Source: Tetrapisispora phaffii CBS 4417 (lineage: Eukaryota > Ascomycota > Saccharomycetes > Saccharomycetales > Saccharomycetaceae). Taken from it: a stretch of DNA of 64,000 nucleotides. The stretch is from NCBI RefSeq assembly GCF_000236905.1, contig NC_016522.1, forward strand, positions 868,001-932,000, written 5' to 3'. A program made the position numbers and the translations under genes. This document shows, one piece after another, positions 49,526 through 60,060 of the stretch. Numbering within the stretch: position 1 is the stretch's first letter; each line of letters begins with the position of its first letter. Below the pieces are notes generated by a model. It ran no database searches. It was given only the letters and a program-made list of their open reading frames with translations, and was not told the origin of the DNA.

Positions 49526-51799
49526 TTAGAGTGGTGGTAATGGTGCTCTGCAAACAGGACATTGAAGTTTATAGCCCATCCAATTCTCTAAGCATGCAGT
49601 GTGGAAGATATGATTACATGGGGTTACCATATAAGATTGTTGATCTACAGCATGGGTTTCCGGAATATCCTTTACATATACAGGCACTTCAGACATACAA
49701 ATAGCACAGTCTACTGTATGATTTTCTGATGCACCATGTTCAAGTAACTCTTGAGATAAAACAGGTTTATGATATGAGTACCCATCAGGAATAGCATGTT
49801 TTGGTAAAAACCAGCGTGAACCAAAGTAATCCTGGGAATATAGCAATAAGATTTGAATTGATAGCCACAGTGTTAAAATGGTAACAAATTTAAGGTCCGT
49901 ATGGTGTCTTAAAATATTTGAAGGGTTTGCAAAAAAATAATAAATAGGAAGTAATCTAATCACAGATGTCCCAACAATATATTTCCATAATAATGGAATT
50001 CCATTCTGTCTCTGCATTGATATATTTTGATTTGATCTTGCAGATAGAGGGGATATTCCCTTTATTGTATTTCTGAATATTTGTGGAACCCAATATGAAT
50101 TAGTAATAAAAAGGATAACATATTCCACTATTTTTCTTATATTTTTTGGCCATGAACTTGCAATAATAAGGAACATCATAAATGCAAGAAGTGAAAAATA
50201 AATCTTACCTAGAAGGCCACTGCTTATAGTTGATAGATCTTCAGTAATTACTGTTCTCTCTTCATTTTCTTCTCTTATCACACGCCTTAGTAAGGTCATA
50301 ATTCCAACATTTTGTTCATTAACCTGCGACGAAGTCACTGTAACTAAGTAACGAATTCCAAAAACATAGGCTAGTGAGAAGGACAAAAGTAAACATAACA
50401 TACTAGCAATAAATATAGGACGTACTGCTATTGCAAGTATAAGAATAACGGTCGTTAATGTAGCATCAATCAATTGTAGTAACGCTAGTGTATAGAATGA
50501 AACTCTGTTAATACTTGAAGGGGTGTTAGTAAATTGCATTTGCTTTAGTAACAAATATAATTGTACAGCTTCCAAAAAAAATAGAAATAGAAGTAGAGTT
50601 CTAGCGCTTGAAATTTTTATTTCTTCCCTTACCCCCTCTACATTATCTAAATGAAACTTTAAACCACAATCTGGAGAATAAATCAGCCCAGATTCAATTC
50701 TTATGGGGGGGATTGAAGATATATTTGCAGGCAATCCAGTCGGCCATTTCAATTCATGATCAATAATTTTAAGTTGCTCTTTTGTATATTGATTCCATGG
50801 TTCTAACTGAAGGAAAACCATATATTCACAAAGACTTTCACCGCTGGTTCCCCATTCTTCAAAATCTGTTGCCTTTAGTGTCTCGACAAAATCGAGAGTC
50901 TCCCAATATTCAGAAACAAGTTGCTTAACGTCCTTAAAAATATTTTCTTTCTCCGTCTTGGCCATGCTACTATAATGAGGAAATGCAAATATCGAATGAA
51001 ATTTAGCACTTTGAGTTAAAGACACTATCCTTCCTCTTTGAATATCGTAAATTGCTTTTCCACGTATAGTTCGCTGTTCATTTTCATTAGCATCATTGAA
51101 CACTATAACTGTTTCCAAAAATTTCCATTTATCGCTTTGAGTATTAAAATATTTCTCATCACGTCCTTTTGGCTTTGAAGAAAGCTTATCCACATGTGTT
51201 AGGCTAATTGTTACTTCACCTTTAGTAAATGTGACATTTTCCTTATGAAAATAAGCATCTTCATCATCTTCAACATAATCATCGCCAATAGGTGGATTTA
51301 TATCTCCCAAATGCTCTGCATTGTTGTAGAATTTGGGTATTGGCATTTTGATTTTAGTTAAGTGTTCTGTACTATTTGCATCATTAATTATTGACCCGTA
51401 CATCGTTGTCGAAATATTCGCAGGGAACACATTTGATAAATCTGAATTGGATCTAGACCAAACTTGATCGTTAATTATATTTATGATACTGTCAGGCAAC
51501 AACATGTAATTCTCATTAGCGTACCAGGAATTGTAGTCTTTGCCATCTAAGGGATAAGTTGCAGTGGTATTTGGATCATTAGCTGCATCTGCATAACTTA
51601 ATTTAAAACCTGTAATATTTTTAAAGTTTGAATCGTATGTTAAATTCATAAAATTATTATACTCTATGCTGAATTGATTTTTTAATAGAGATAGCTGATT
51701 ATATTCATACTCTGATGTAATTCCCTCATTACTCGGCGTGGAATAGAATATATACAATATTATTGTTATAAAAACTAAAGTATTAACATCAATCTCCAT
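49526..51799 (-). CDS. TUL1: TUL1, Golgi/endosomal transmembrane RING ubiquitin ligase
   Basis: Membrane E3 of the Dsc-type complex that ubiquitinates misassembled membrane proteins in Golgi, endosome and vacuole. The protein has 757 residues, against 758 in S. cerevisiae. An N-terminal signal/anchor (TLVFITIILYIFYST) comes first, then a large lumenal domain to about residue 395, then a cluster of about seven hydrophobic segments up to residue 650. The C-terminal RING-H2 begins CAICMSEVPVYV and ends CNHIFHTACLENWMGY and QCPVCRAPLPPL. It sits next to UGP1 on the same strand, as YKL034W-YKL035W. Confidence 0.97.
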   Translation of the reverse strand: MEIDVNTLVFITIILYIFYSTPSNEGITSEYEYNQLSLLKNQFSIEYNNFMNLTYDSNFKNITGFKLSYADAANDPNTTATYPLDGKDYNSWYANENYMLLPDSIINIINDQVWSRSNSDLSNVFPANISTTMYGSIINDANSTEHLTKIKMPIPKFYNNAEHLGDINPPIGDDYVEDDEDAYFHKENVTFTKGEVTISLTHVDKLSSKPKGRDEKYFNTQSDKWKFLETVIVFNDANENEQRTIRGKAIYDIQRGRIVSLTQSAKFHSIFAFPHYSSMAKTEKENIFKDVKQLVSEYWETLDFVETLKATDFEEWGTSGESLCEYMVFLQLEPWNQYTKEQLKIIDHELKWPTGLPANISSIPPIRIESGLIYSPDCGLKFHLDNVEGVREEIKISSARTLLLFLFFLEAVQLYLLLKQMQFTNTPSSINRVSFYTLALLQLIDATLTTVILILAIAVRPIFIASMLCLLLSFSLAYVFGIRYLVTVTSSQVNEQNVGIMTLLRRVIREENEERTVITEDLSTISSGLLGKIYFSLLAFMMFLIIASSWPKNIRKIVEYVILFITNSYWVPQIFRNTIKGISPLSARSNQNISMQRQNGIPLLWKYIVGTSVIRLLPIYYFFANPSNILRHHTDLKFVTILTLWLSIQILLLYSQDYFGSRWFLPKHAIPDGYSYHKPVLSQELLEHGASENHTVDCAICMSEVPVYVKDIPETHAVDQQSYMVTPCNHIFHTACLENWMGYKLQCPVCRAPLPPL

Positions 51800-52350
51800 G
51801 ATTATAACTATATTTTCTTGAGTTGTATGATATGTTAACTTTAGTGAGCTAGTAGTTTAAAATATTTAATTTATACTTTTATAGATTTATATCCTTATTC
51901 TATTTATAAGTAGATATCTTTGATTTTAGGTTTTCTACTTTTAAGCCTTAAATTTAAAAATTCAAAAGTATGAAATATTTAAACGGCGACCATTATTAAC
52001 ATTGAGTTTAAGTTGTAATTTTACATTTGAGAAAATATTATTTAATATATTTACAGATACAATTTATATAAATATCTGTTCATGAAGTTGTTCTGTTACT
52101 TAATTTTGTTGTCATTTTTTTCAAGTTAAATTTATAGCTATTATAAATGTATGAATTTATTTTTAGTCGTTACAATATATTGCGATTTGTTTTATACAAT
52201 TGATACAATTTAAAAAAGGAAACTTGACATATTTTCAAATATAATATGAAACTTATGAGAAGTTTTTAATATAGTTTTATTTTACTAACAATCAAAAGAA
52301 TTGCGAATAGAGTAGAGTAGAGATTTGGATTGTGTTGTCCACTATACGAA
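51800..52350. other. Intergenic region UGP1 3' end / TUL1 promoter
   Basis: A 551-bp region, very AT-rich. I see no gene or clear regulatory site. Confidence 0.55.
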
Positions 52351-53853
52351 TCAATGTTCTAAGATTTGTAAATTACCTGTAATAACGACATTCTCCAAGA
52401 TGGAACCATTTGGAATGTCAATTTTTTGTCCATCTGAACAGACAATGATGACGGTACCCTTTAATGAAACATTCTTGCCCAAGTAGACGTTACCAGTGAT
52501 TGTTAGATGATCTAGCTCTAATAATCTTGGAATGTGTGAAATTCTTTGGTTGAAGTCATTAACTTTTTTAAAATGAGAACCTAATTTAATTAATGGATTT
52601 GGACCAAATCTTGATGGATCAATCTTTAGAGCACCGTGTTCTAAGTAGAATAAATCTGACTTTACCATTAATAAATCGGAACAAGTCTTAACAGGCAAGA
52701 ATCTTGATCTTGGGACAACGACACCGTGAGCACCATTGAAGTATCTAATGGCAGCACCACAGGCAGTTTCTAATTGAATGACATTAACATCATGGCCATT
52801 TCTTGAGATTGTCTTCTCATTTGGAATGATTTCCAATTCTAGTGCGTTTTGTTCGACTAATCTCTTAATAGCCTTAATGTTTATCCATAAATTATTTGTG
52901 TTAAAATTTTTGAATTTTCTAATATTCTTGAAATCATCGATATGTTCTTTTGGAACTTGAGCGACTTCTAATAACCTAACTTGGTCATCATAGGAGATTA
53001 AAGTACCACCTTTAACATCGGCTCTTGTCTTATCAGTTAATTCCATAATATATTCTGCATTTGTTTCAATCATATGATTTAATATTTTCAAATCAACAGT
53101 AGCACCTAAATTATCACCATTGGAGACAAATAAGATTTCCTTACCTTGATCGATTAAAGCATCTAATTCACCACTGGCATATAATGATTCAAATAAATCA
53201 CCATGGCCTGGAGGATACCAAGAGTCCAAAGAGTCATTGACATCGTTTGGTACAGGTAGTAAAGAATCCTTGAAGACTCTTGGGAATCTCGATTGATTAA
53301 AAGATTTAATTCTAATTCTATTAGAAGAATATTTCTTAATCAAATGTTCAGTATCCTTATCAGTGTTGAAAGAATTCATCAATAGTAGTGGAACATCGCT
53401 GTCGTATTGTCTATTTAGATATTCAATTTGTCTGACGGATAAATCCAAGAAAGTGTTGCCATCTCTAACTTCAATAACTGATTTTGGACCAACACAACCC
53501 ATGGAGGTACCTAAACCACCATTCAACTTCATGACAGCCAATTTTGACAAATTAGAGACATTTTCTGGTTGTTGCTCGATGATCTTGTATTCGACAACTT
53601 CTTCTGGGTTTGGAGATTTAATCTTCTCCCAATCCAGTTTATTCTTTGAGTTTTTTTCAATTAAATATCTTCTAAATAAAGTGAAGAAAGAATCCAATTC
53701 ATTTTGAAATCTAGCACTAGCAGCATTATCGTTAGGCATAGTATCATCTAACTTGTTCAAAGCATTTCTCATTTGAGAAGCAGCAACATTAGAAGTGCTA
53801 CTTTCGAAAGCGTAACTCGATTGAGTCTTGGTGTGTCTCTTACCAGTGGACAT
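52351..53853 (-). CDS. UGP1: UGP1, UTP-glucose-1-phosphate uridylyltransferase
   Basis: Makes UDP-glucose from UTP and glucose-1-phosphate in the cytosol, for glycogen, trehalose and beta-glucan synthesis. I start at ATG 53853 ([19 protein letters not shown]), giving 500 residues, against 499 in S. cerevisiae. The frame extends 33 codons further 5', but that part is Cys-rich, unconserved and probably leader. The nucleotide-binding loop [20 protein letters not shown] is at about 109-128. [31 protein letters not shown] and [15 protein letters not shown] are collinear with Ugp1. The C-terminal left-handed beta-helix ends GNLQILEH. Very high conservation indicates high expression. Confidence 0.98.
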   Translation of the reverse strand: MSTGKRHTKTQSSYAFESSTSNVAASQMRNALNKLDDTMPNDNAASARFQNELDSFFTLFRRYLIEKNSKNKLDWEKIKSPNPEEVVEYKIIEQQPENVSNLSKLAVMKLNGGLGTSMGCVGPKSVIEVRDGNTFLDLSVRQIEYLNRQYDSDVPLLLMNSFNTDKDTEHLIKKYSSNRIRIKSFNQSRFPRVFKDSLLPVPNDVNDSLDSWYPPGHGDLFESLYASGELDALIDQGKEILFVSNGDNLGATVDLKILNHMIETNAEYIMELTDKTRADVKGGTLISYDDQVRLLEVAQVPKEHIDDFKNIRKFKNFNTNNLWINIKAIKRLVEQNALELEIIPNEKTISRNGHDVNVIQLETACGAAIRYFNGAHGVVVPRSRFLPVKTCSDLLMVKSDLFYLEHGALKIDPSRFGPNPLIKLGSHFKKVNDFNQRISHIPRLLELDHLTITGNVYLGKNVSLKGTVIIVCSDGQKIDIPNGSILENVVITGNLQILEH

Positions 53854-54742
53854 TTTTTTGTTATGATCTGCGTGTGAGAGATTGTAAGGAATCCAAAAAT
53901 GAAAGCAGCAATTACAATAACATTCACTTAAAAATAATAATGCAGATTCCAAACCTAAGTAGTAATATAAATTTCTTATATACTTATTTATAAAAATGTA
54001 GAATAGAAATTACTTAGGATCTGAGTTGAACTTACGAAACTCAACAACAAAAAAAACAGCAAAGAGAAGGAAAGTAGTACAAAGGGGGGATGAAACGCGA
54101 CAATGGTTAACGGACAAGAAGTGTGAAAGTGACTATCTAAAACTGCTTATGTTAAGTTTGAACATCTATTGTTAATAAAGAGATTTAAAGCATTACCACC
54201 TTGACATGTCCCTCTCGACATATAAAGATAGATATACTACTGCATCTTGTGGAGGTGATTAATTGTTGCATTGACCTCAGCAACCATTTGGCTTCTTCTT
54301 GTGGTTTGATTTTCTGTTGTAGTGAGAGGGTTGGATTGGATAGAACCCGCAGCGATCCGCGTGGTGTACGGATGTTGCTATTCCAGATCCCTCAAGAGCA
54401 GCGCAAAACATGCGACGCTGACTCTTTCTTTCTCTCTCTCTTTATAGATATGTATATAGAGAGTGAGTAGCGTCCAGTTCCTGTTGGAACTGGAACGAGT
54501 GGGGTGCTTCCTTGCATACCTCAATCACCTAAATAAATTAGGATAGCATGCAGCCTGCAACCAAGACAGACGGAACGCATGAACCACACTATTAATTAGC
54601 GATTTGAGAGGTCCTCAGTTGATGCATTGCTTTGGAGCGAACCCGTCACCTGACACGAATTCGTGGTAAATGAGTGTACACTTGGGACAACAGATATATA
54701 TATATATTTATACATATACATTAATACATTGATACATTACTA
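53854..54742. other. Intergenic region RGT1 3' end / UGP1 promoter
   Basis: An 889-bp region that is GC-richer in the middle (54330-54700) than most intergenic DNA here. It contains CT-rich DNA (54421-54442), a small perfect 8-bp inverted repeat with a TGTT loop (54474-54493) and a TA run (54694-54706). An 89-codon frame at 54201 has no recognisable relatives. Confidence 0.5.
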
Positions 54743-57700
54743 CTACAACCACCCTAGTTCAGAATCTTCTAATAACTTCCAAGCAATGTGAACGACTTTT
54801 TGCAGAACTGCAGTGGTCGTTTTTGAGCCTTTGGCTATGGTTTTTCCATTATCGATCTTAATTCTATCCTGTTCTATGGAACGGTAATCTTGTGACAGAT
54901 TACCGTTATCTGACTTGTTTATAAGATCGCAGTACGATTTTTCAAGGGTGTCATCTCTGTTGAATTTACTATTCGACTTACGGTTATCGTTCATCACGTT
55001 CTGACTATACTTATTTGTGTTTTTACTATTTATATTGTTATTACCGTTAACAGTGTTGGCATTGTTGCCTTTTTTATCTTCGTAAGGCGTATTGCCTGTA
55101 TTTGAATTAATCAAACTTAACAGACTGGTTATCTGCACTACTTCATTCATTGAATTGGATAGTTTTACAACTATGTTACGTGCCTTGACGTTTGTTTGGT
55201 TGTCATCATCTTTAAACTCAGCATTGGAGTTGCTATCACTATCTGACTTGTTTCTCATTTCCAACTCCGGATCATCTTCAGGCTTCATTTGTGAATGGAT
55301 TGTAGCTTCAATTATTATACCAATTAGTGCAGTAGGTAACTCTTTGATTAATTCTCGAAGGTTACACATTTCACTCTTGATTATTATAAAGTAGGGTGTA
55401 ATGCATCCTCTTGGTAAATCTTTTATATCAGTCAGAATATTATCGCTATCATTATTTAACCCTAGTAGTTTTCTATAGAAATCAGTACTTGTTGTGCTAT
55501 CCTTAAATTTTTCTTTAGAGATCACATTATCATTTGAAGTGTCATCATTTGAGGTGCTGCTTCCACTACTAGGGTTGTTACTACTTTCATTAATCATGAT
55601 TGAATCGGTGTTATTTGTTTGAATGTGTGTTGGAGGTTTAAAGTTGTAATCAATAGAATTCGTTGGGTTTAATCTCATTATTAATGTTAAATTCATTAGG
55701 ATTGTCGAGATCATTGAGCATAAGATATTAGTCAGTTCTTTAAAATCATCAAGGTTTAAAAAATTTATTTTATTTTTTTCCAAATCAATGATCGAAAATA
55801 AAAATACTATAAGATCCTGTTTGATTAATAATAATTTCCCAAATGCTTCAGGTAAACACATTAATTCATCTGGTTTCTCCTGCATGAGTCCAAAATCACT
55901 ACGTTGTTTAATATCTTCAATATATTTAACTACGCTCTCTTGATTTACTTGATGTAACTTATGGTGGGATAATTGAACTAGAATCATTGATAAACGGAAT
56001 CCCTTCATAATACAATTTAATCTTATTGTATTTTCTTCGACAACCCAATTTTCTAGAACTTCTTCCGACAAAATTGCAATTTTCTTAATCTTCACGAATG
56101 CTTTAATATCAAATAGTTGAATAAATAGGGATTCATCAACTGGCATTGTGATCAGGGTTGGGGTACCATATGAAACACATTGTATTGAATCAAATATTAT
56201 CAATAAAAGATACAGTCTTTTATACATGATTTTATGTTCACTGAAGTCGTCCAAATGATCTCTGAATAGAAAATATGACGGTATATTTGAATCATTAAAG
56301 ATTGTGACTGTAGTTGAAAGTAGAAAAGTGTTCTTCTTTCCAATTAAAATTTGGATATAATTTAATATTATGAAAGTCAATAAAAATACAATTTTAATGC
56401 TTGAATCGATCCTTTCTTGATTACCTCTTACTGTAGGATAAAGTATCATCATCTCTTGAAAAATCTTATTGATCGTATTGACATAAACTTCATAATTTTC
56501 GTCATTATAGTCATCACTGGTATTACTATCTAATTTTGAAATATTACTTCCAATATCTTTTTTATCTATATTTGTTGGATTAAGTTGATTGTTTGTCTTT
56601 TTCAATGAGATTCTCACTAATAGTTCTAGAGAATTTCTAAACCAGTTGATAATCTTACTATTCATTGGATGACTGTTGTTGATCAGCAGTATGTCATTTG
56701 TCAATGTTCTTTTATTTATGGGTATCAATGGGAAGTTTATATGAATGAATTCATAATACGTGTTAATCAAATCTATATCTGAAATTTTTCCAAAATTCAT
56801 AATGGTGTTAAAATCCGATACGTTTAAATCCGGATCAGAGATATTGAAAGTTTTCATGATTCCAATTTGGCTATTATTTACAATGTTGTTATTTAATTGA
56901 TTCTGATGAAGACTTGATTGTTGCGTTATCTTATCATTTGGATGGTTTGCCTTTGGAGAAGAAGCAGCTGATGACAAAATCAATTTTTTTTCTAATTTTT
57001 GATTTGAATGATCCAAGCTTGTTGAATCGTTGATTGCATCTATCGAATGTATATTGTTGTCTATGGTGATTATGTTGTTGATACTGTATCTTGCGGTGGA
57101 CACCGATGGGGTGGATTTAATCGAATTACTTCTCTTTTTTTCCTTAGTGTTGTACGGATTCGACATAGCATCGCTTACTATAGAGAAAGACCCGCTTCTT
57201 GATTTCGACCTGTAGTTTGTATAATTTGGGTTTATTAGTGGAAGATTCGCATTATTTGAGGTGAGAATGTTCTGTGAGATTATTGGTAGGCCATTATTTG
57301 CGAATGCAATATTGGCACTTTGATTATTTTGCAAATGGGAGAACTGTGAATACGCCGAATATAAAGATTGATGAAGATAATTTGGGGAATTAGTCAGGCC
57401 ATTACTATTCGTCGGCGTACTTGCTTTATATTTCCCGAAGGGAGGTATTGACGAAGACCTGCTTCTAATAATGGGCACTGTATTAATAGTGTTGTTGTTC
57501 TGCGGAGTGACACTTTCATTATCACTGGACAGCATGTCATTTGTATTTGTTTGCTGCAAGTTATTTTGGAAACTCAAATCCACGGAATTCCTAGCATTAG
57601 TTTGGCCACTGAGTGTGGAGGTGTTGTTCAGCTCGTGAAAGGGGACTTTCCAAAACGGTTGGTCATTTCTATTGGCATCTGCAGTTGGATTTGGTGTTGG

Positions 57701-58132
57701 GAAATATTGGGAGATCGGTGGCAGGAGCACTTGGCTTTGGGCGTAACTCTTGCCTGACGCTATTTGTGGCTGCTGCGCGGGCGGTGGTTGTTGCTGTACA
57801 TCTGGCGAGACGGTGTGTTGTTTTGTATAACCTTTTGAGGGACCTCTCTTCAATTGCACACGCTCAAAAGTGCACTTATCGTTGTTTTTATTACAATTAT
57901 TACAAACAGTCGAAACATTGTCGTAGTCGCATTTGATCTTTCTCTTACGACACTGATCACAAGCTCTGCTTGCCTTTCTAAGTTTCTTTTTCTGGGGACT
58001 CATATTCAATGAATTAGTTACACTTACAAGGTCATCCGAATTGTTTGACACAGACCCATGAGACTGTGTATCGTGATGAGTAGGCTCTTGTATTCGAGTA
58101 TCCGGTTCTTTCCTTTTCATACTGGAATTCAT
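54743..58132 (-). CDS. RGT1: RGT1, Zn2Cys6 glucose-responsive transcription repressor
   Basis: Nuclear repressor of hexose-transporter genes, relieved by Snf3/Rgt2 glucose signalling through Mth1/Std1. The protein has 1129 residues, against 1170 in S. cerevisiae. The Zn2Cys6 cluster is at about residues 58-89: RACDQCRKRKIKCDYDN, then VCNNCNKNNDKC. It is followed by the Rgt1-type basic linker RVQLKRGPSKGYTK. Long Asn/Ser-rich regions surround a more conserved central block (about 450-760). The C-terminus ends WKLLEDSELGWL. The duplicate EDS1 shares the finger. Position beside UGP1/TUL1 (YKL034-038) favours RGT1. Confidence 0.93.
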   Translation of the reverse strand: MNSSMKRKEPDTRIQEPTHHDTQSHGSVSNNSDDLVSVTNSLNMSPQKKKLRKASRACDQCRKRKIKCDYDNVSTVCNNCNKNNDKCTFERVQLKRGPSKGYTKQHTVSPDVQQQPPPAQQPQIASGKSYAQSQVLLPPISQYFPTPNPTADANRNDQPFWKVPFHELNNTSTLSGQTNARNSVDLSFQNNLQQTNTNDMLSSDNESVTPQNNNTINTVPIIRSRSSSIPPFGKYKASTPTNSNGLTNSPNYLHQSLYSAYSQFSHLQNNQSANIAFANNGLPIISQNILTSNNANLPLINPNYTNYRSKSRSGSFSIVSDAMSNPYNTKEKKRSNSIKSTPSVSTARYSINNIITIDNNIHSIDAINDSTSLDHSNQKLEKKLILSSAASSPKANHPNDKITQQSSLHQNQLNNNIVNNSQIGIMKTFNISDPDLNVSDFNTIMNFGKISDIDLINTYYEFIHINFPLIPINKRTLTNDILLINNSHPMNSKIINWFRNSLELLVRISLKKTNNQLNPTNIDKKDIGSNISKLDSNTSDDYNDENYEVYVNTINKIFQEMMILYPTVRGNQERIDSSIKIVFLLTFIILNYIQILIGKKNTFLLSTTVTIFNDSNIPSYFLFRDHLDDFSEHKIMYKRLYLLLIIFDSIQCVSYGTPTLITMPVDESLFIQLFDIKAFVKIKKIAILSEEVLENWVVEENTIRLNCIMKGFRLSMILVQLSHHKLHQVNQESVVKYIEDIKQRSDFGLMQEKPDELMCLPEAFGKLLLIKQDLIVFLFSIIDLEKNKINFLNLDDFKELTNILCSMISTILMNLTLIMRLNPTNSIDYNFKPPTHIQTNNTDSIMINESSNNPSSGSSTSNDDTSNDNVISKEKFKDSTTSTDFYRKLLGLNNDSDNILTDIKDLPRGCITPYFIIIKSEMCNLRELIKELPTALIGIIIEATIHSQMKPEDDPELEMRNKSDSDSNSNAEFKDDDNQTNVKARNIVVKLSNSMNEVVQITSLLSLINSNTGNTPYEDKKGNNANTVNGNNNINSKNTNKYSQNVMNDNRKSNSKFNRDDTLEKSYCDLINKSDNGNLSQDYRSIEQDRIKIDNGKTIAKGSKTTTAVLQKVVHIAWKLLEDSELGWL

Positions 58133-58458
58133 AGTAACAGTAAACGCATATACGACTTTTTAAGCAGCAGTCGATTGGGAACAGTATGTGTGTATTTTTA
58201 TAATACGGCTTTGCACTAAATTTTTGATTTTTATCTGGGAAGGCTTGCCGAGTGTGTAGAGAAGGTGTGGAAGTTGCAGACAGTGAAGTACACAACGGAA
58301 CAAATGGGTTTAGCCGAGATGAAATAGCGGGCATTTATATACCAATTGCGTTGTTGACCGGTGGAGCGTTCCTGCAACGACCAATGTTTCCGCTTCCATA
58401 TTGTGAACGCCAAACATAGGAACATACCGGGGGTACGGTTGGGAGGAGTAAGGCTGTT

Positions 58459-58484
58459 GCAAAGTGTTGGTTGCAACACTTTGC
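58459..58484. repeat. 11-bp perfect inverted repeat, 4-base loop
   Basis: GCAAAGTGTTG (58459-58469), loop GTTG, then CAACACTTTGC (58474-58484), in the RGT1 upstream region. Confidence 0.95.
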
Positions 58485-58880
58485 CCGCCCCACACACACT
58501 CAAAGCAACGCTGGCTGGAGCCTACCAGACTCGATGCACACAACATAACACCGTAACTGTGACCTTCCTGAACCATCCAATAACGTTAATGCGCTGCATT
58601 TCTATTTTAACGCTTGCTCACGCAGACAGCAACGGGCTGGCTGTCCTGTTCTGATCCGTCCTGTCTCGTGCCCAAGCCCTGGCGTCTGTCTGTCTGTCTG
58701 TCGCCGGTGCGGTGCGGTGCCATTTCTAGTTCTTCCCCACACTTTTCGTGTGCTTCCCTGCCCAGTTTTCTCGACGGAGGTGGGCCTCGCGGTGCGGTGT
58801 GTGGGTGTGGCTGGGAGAGGCATTGCCGGTCGGACCCGAGTCCCCTGTGTGGGGGGTATGGGTGTAAGGATGCGTGTGAT

Positions 58881-58888
58881 CCGGGTAA
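58881..58888 (+). promoter_or_regulatory. Reb1 consensus site upstream of OTU2
   Basis: CCGGGTAA is a full Reb1 consensus, about 200 bp before the OTU2 ATG in the divergent RGT1-OTU2 promoter. Confidence 0.65.
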
Positions 58889-59087
58889 CCCACGGGCCAC
58901 TGTTAACGCACCCAGACTGAAAATTTATTTATCCGATGGCCTGTGATAACAGCTACTCTTGTCCCACGGTGGGGGGTGGTGGCAGCAGCGGTATATAGCG
59001 CCGGTATATAGTGACGGTACCTGTGTGCACATGCCTGCATCTGCACATGGACTTGCTCCGTGTGCAGATCCACAACGGTAACAAGAC

Positions 59088-60005
59088 ATGGCTGAAGACC
59101 GGGAGGCGTTGCTTCGCAGGCACACGAAGGAGTCGAAGGACTTGGAGAACAGGATCAGCTCCATGAAATTCGGAATGAAGAAGACAACCAGGCGGCAGCT
59201 CAACGACAGATGCAACTCATTGCGTTCCGAACTCGCTGAAAGACATACTGCTGAGTTGCGCCATCTGGACGGGGAGGCGGATGCTGATGTGGATGTCGTC
59301 ACGCCCGAGATGCTGTTGGCGCAGTTGGATCTCGCTGGTGACGGTGCTGGTTCAGACAAACCGCAAACTGGCGACGTCAGTCCAGGGCTGGGGACGGGCA
59401 GGAAGAGGAGAAACAGACAGAAGGAGAAACTGGCAAGGAGGCAGGAGGAGATAGAGCGGATCAAGGCGGAAGCAAGGGCAGAGGCCGTCGAGGTTCCGGA
59501 TTACCAAGCACAGGAGAAAAGGCTCATCGATGGTTTCTTGCAACAGAACGGTTTCGTGGAGTCGGAGGTGAAACCAGACGGCCATTGTCTATTCGCATCT
59601 GTTCTTGATCAGTTGCGCGTTCTCGACCTGGTGGTCCCGGAGGTGAGTGCTTCCGTGCAACAACTGAGGTCCGTCGCTTGTCGCTACATCCAAGCAAATA
59701 AAGATAATTTTATCCCGTTCATGTTCGATGAACGCACAGGCGAATTGAATGACATAGATGAGTACGTCAGGGAAATGGAAAGCACCGCTAAATGGGGCGG
59801 GGAATTGGAACTGCTGGCTTTGTCGAAATCGTTGAATGTAACAATAAACGTCCTCGTCAGCGACTTGTCCTCGAATTCAACTAGATTCCAGAAATATAAC
59901 GATGCGCAAGATCCAGCAACGGACACTAGGGACATTTATATAGTCTACTACAAATACAACTACACGCTGGGTGAACATTATAACTCACTACATAGCACTG
60001 TATAG
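59088..60005 (+). CDS. OTU2: OTU2, OTU-family deubiquitinase
   Basis: OTU cysteine protease; yeast Otu2 acts on ubiquitinated ribosomal protein on 40S subunits. The protein has 305 residues, against 307 in S. cerevisiae. The charged, helical N-terminal half contains KRRNRQKEKLARRQEEIERI (about 106-125). The OTU domain starts near residue 150. The catalytic loop KPDGHCLFASVLDQL holds Asp164 and Cys167, and the histidine is in LGEHYNSLH near residue 296. The first ~600 bases are much more GC-rich than neighbouring genes, while the rest returns to normal composition. YLF2 follows after 55 bp on the same strand. Confidence 0.95.
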   Translation: MAEDREALLRRHTKESKDLENRISSMKFGMKKTTRRQLNDRCNSLRSELAERHTAELRHLDGEADADVDVVTPEMLLAQLDLAGDGAGSDKPQTGDVSPGLGTGRKRRNRQKEKLARRQEEIERIKAEARAEAVEVPDYQAQEKRLIDGFLQQNGFVESEVKPDGHCLFASVLDQLRVLDLVVPEVSASVQQLRSVACRYIQANKDNFIPFMFDERTGELNDIDEYVREMESTAKWGGELELLALSKSLNVTINVLVSDLSSNSTRFQKYNDAQDPATDTRDIYIVYYKYNYTLGEHYNSLHSTV

Positions 60006-60037
60006 ACTTACAATAATCATATATCTGTACTTACATG

Positions 60038-60045
60038 TCACGTGA
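60038..60045. promoter_or_regulatory. Cbf1-type TCACGTGA site between OTU2 and YLF2
   Basis: The palindrome TCACGTGA, preceded by G so that GTCACGTG fits the Cbf1/CDEI consensus, lies 16 bp upstream of the first YLF2 ATG. It sits in a 55-bp intergenic spacer. Confidence 0.6.
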
Positions 60046-60060
60046 GTCGGCTCCACCGCT

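Larger units (their letters stand above)
58133..59087. other. Divergent intergenic region RGT1/OTU2, GC-rich island
   Basis: A 955-bp region, most of it strikingly GC-rich from about 58580 (roughly 60-68% in several 60-base lines, against about a third elsewhere). It has GTCTGTCTGTCTGTC and GGTGCGGTGCGGTGC repeats (58684-58720), an 11-bp inverted repeat (58459-58484) and a Reb1 site (58881-58888). Several overlapping long frames on both strands are a by-product of few stop codons. Confidence 0.75.

Noticed and set aside
53854..53952. 33-residue N-terminal extension of UGP1 ([13 protein letters not shown]...)
   Set aside because: The family protein starts at the next Met, with near-identical residues. 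The extension is Cys-rich and unconserved, and is more likely leader.
54201..54470. 89-codon plus-strand frame upstream of UGP1
   Set aside because: No recognisable family, and it lies in the UGP1 promoter region with a CT-rich simple repeat.
58231..58950. Several 67-110 codon frames on both strands between RGT1 and OTU2
   Set aside because: Local GC richness removes stop codons. The frames overlap in many phases and show no protein-like conservation.
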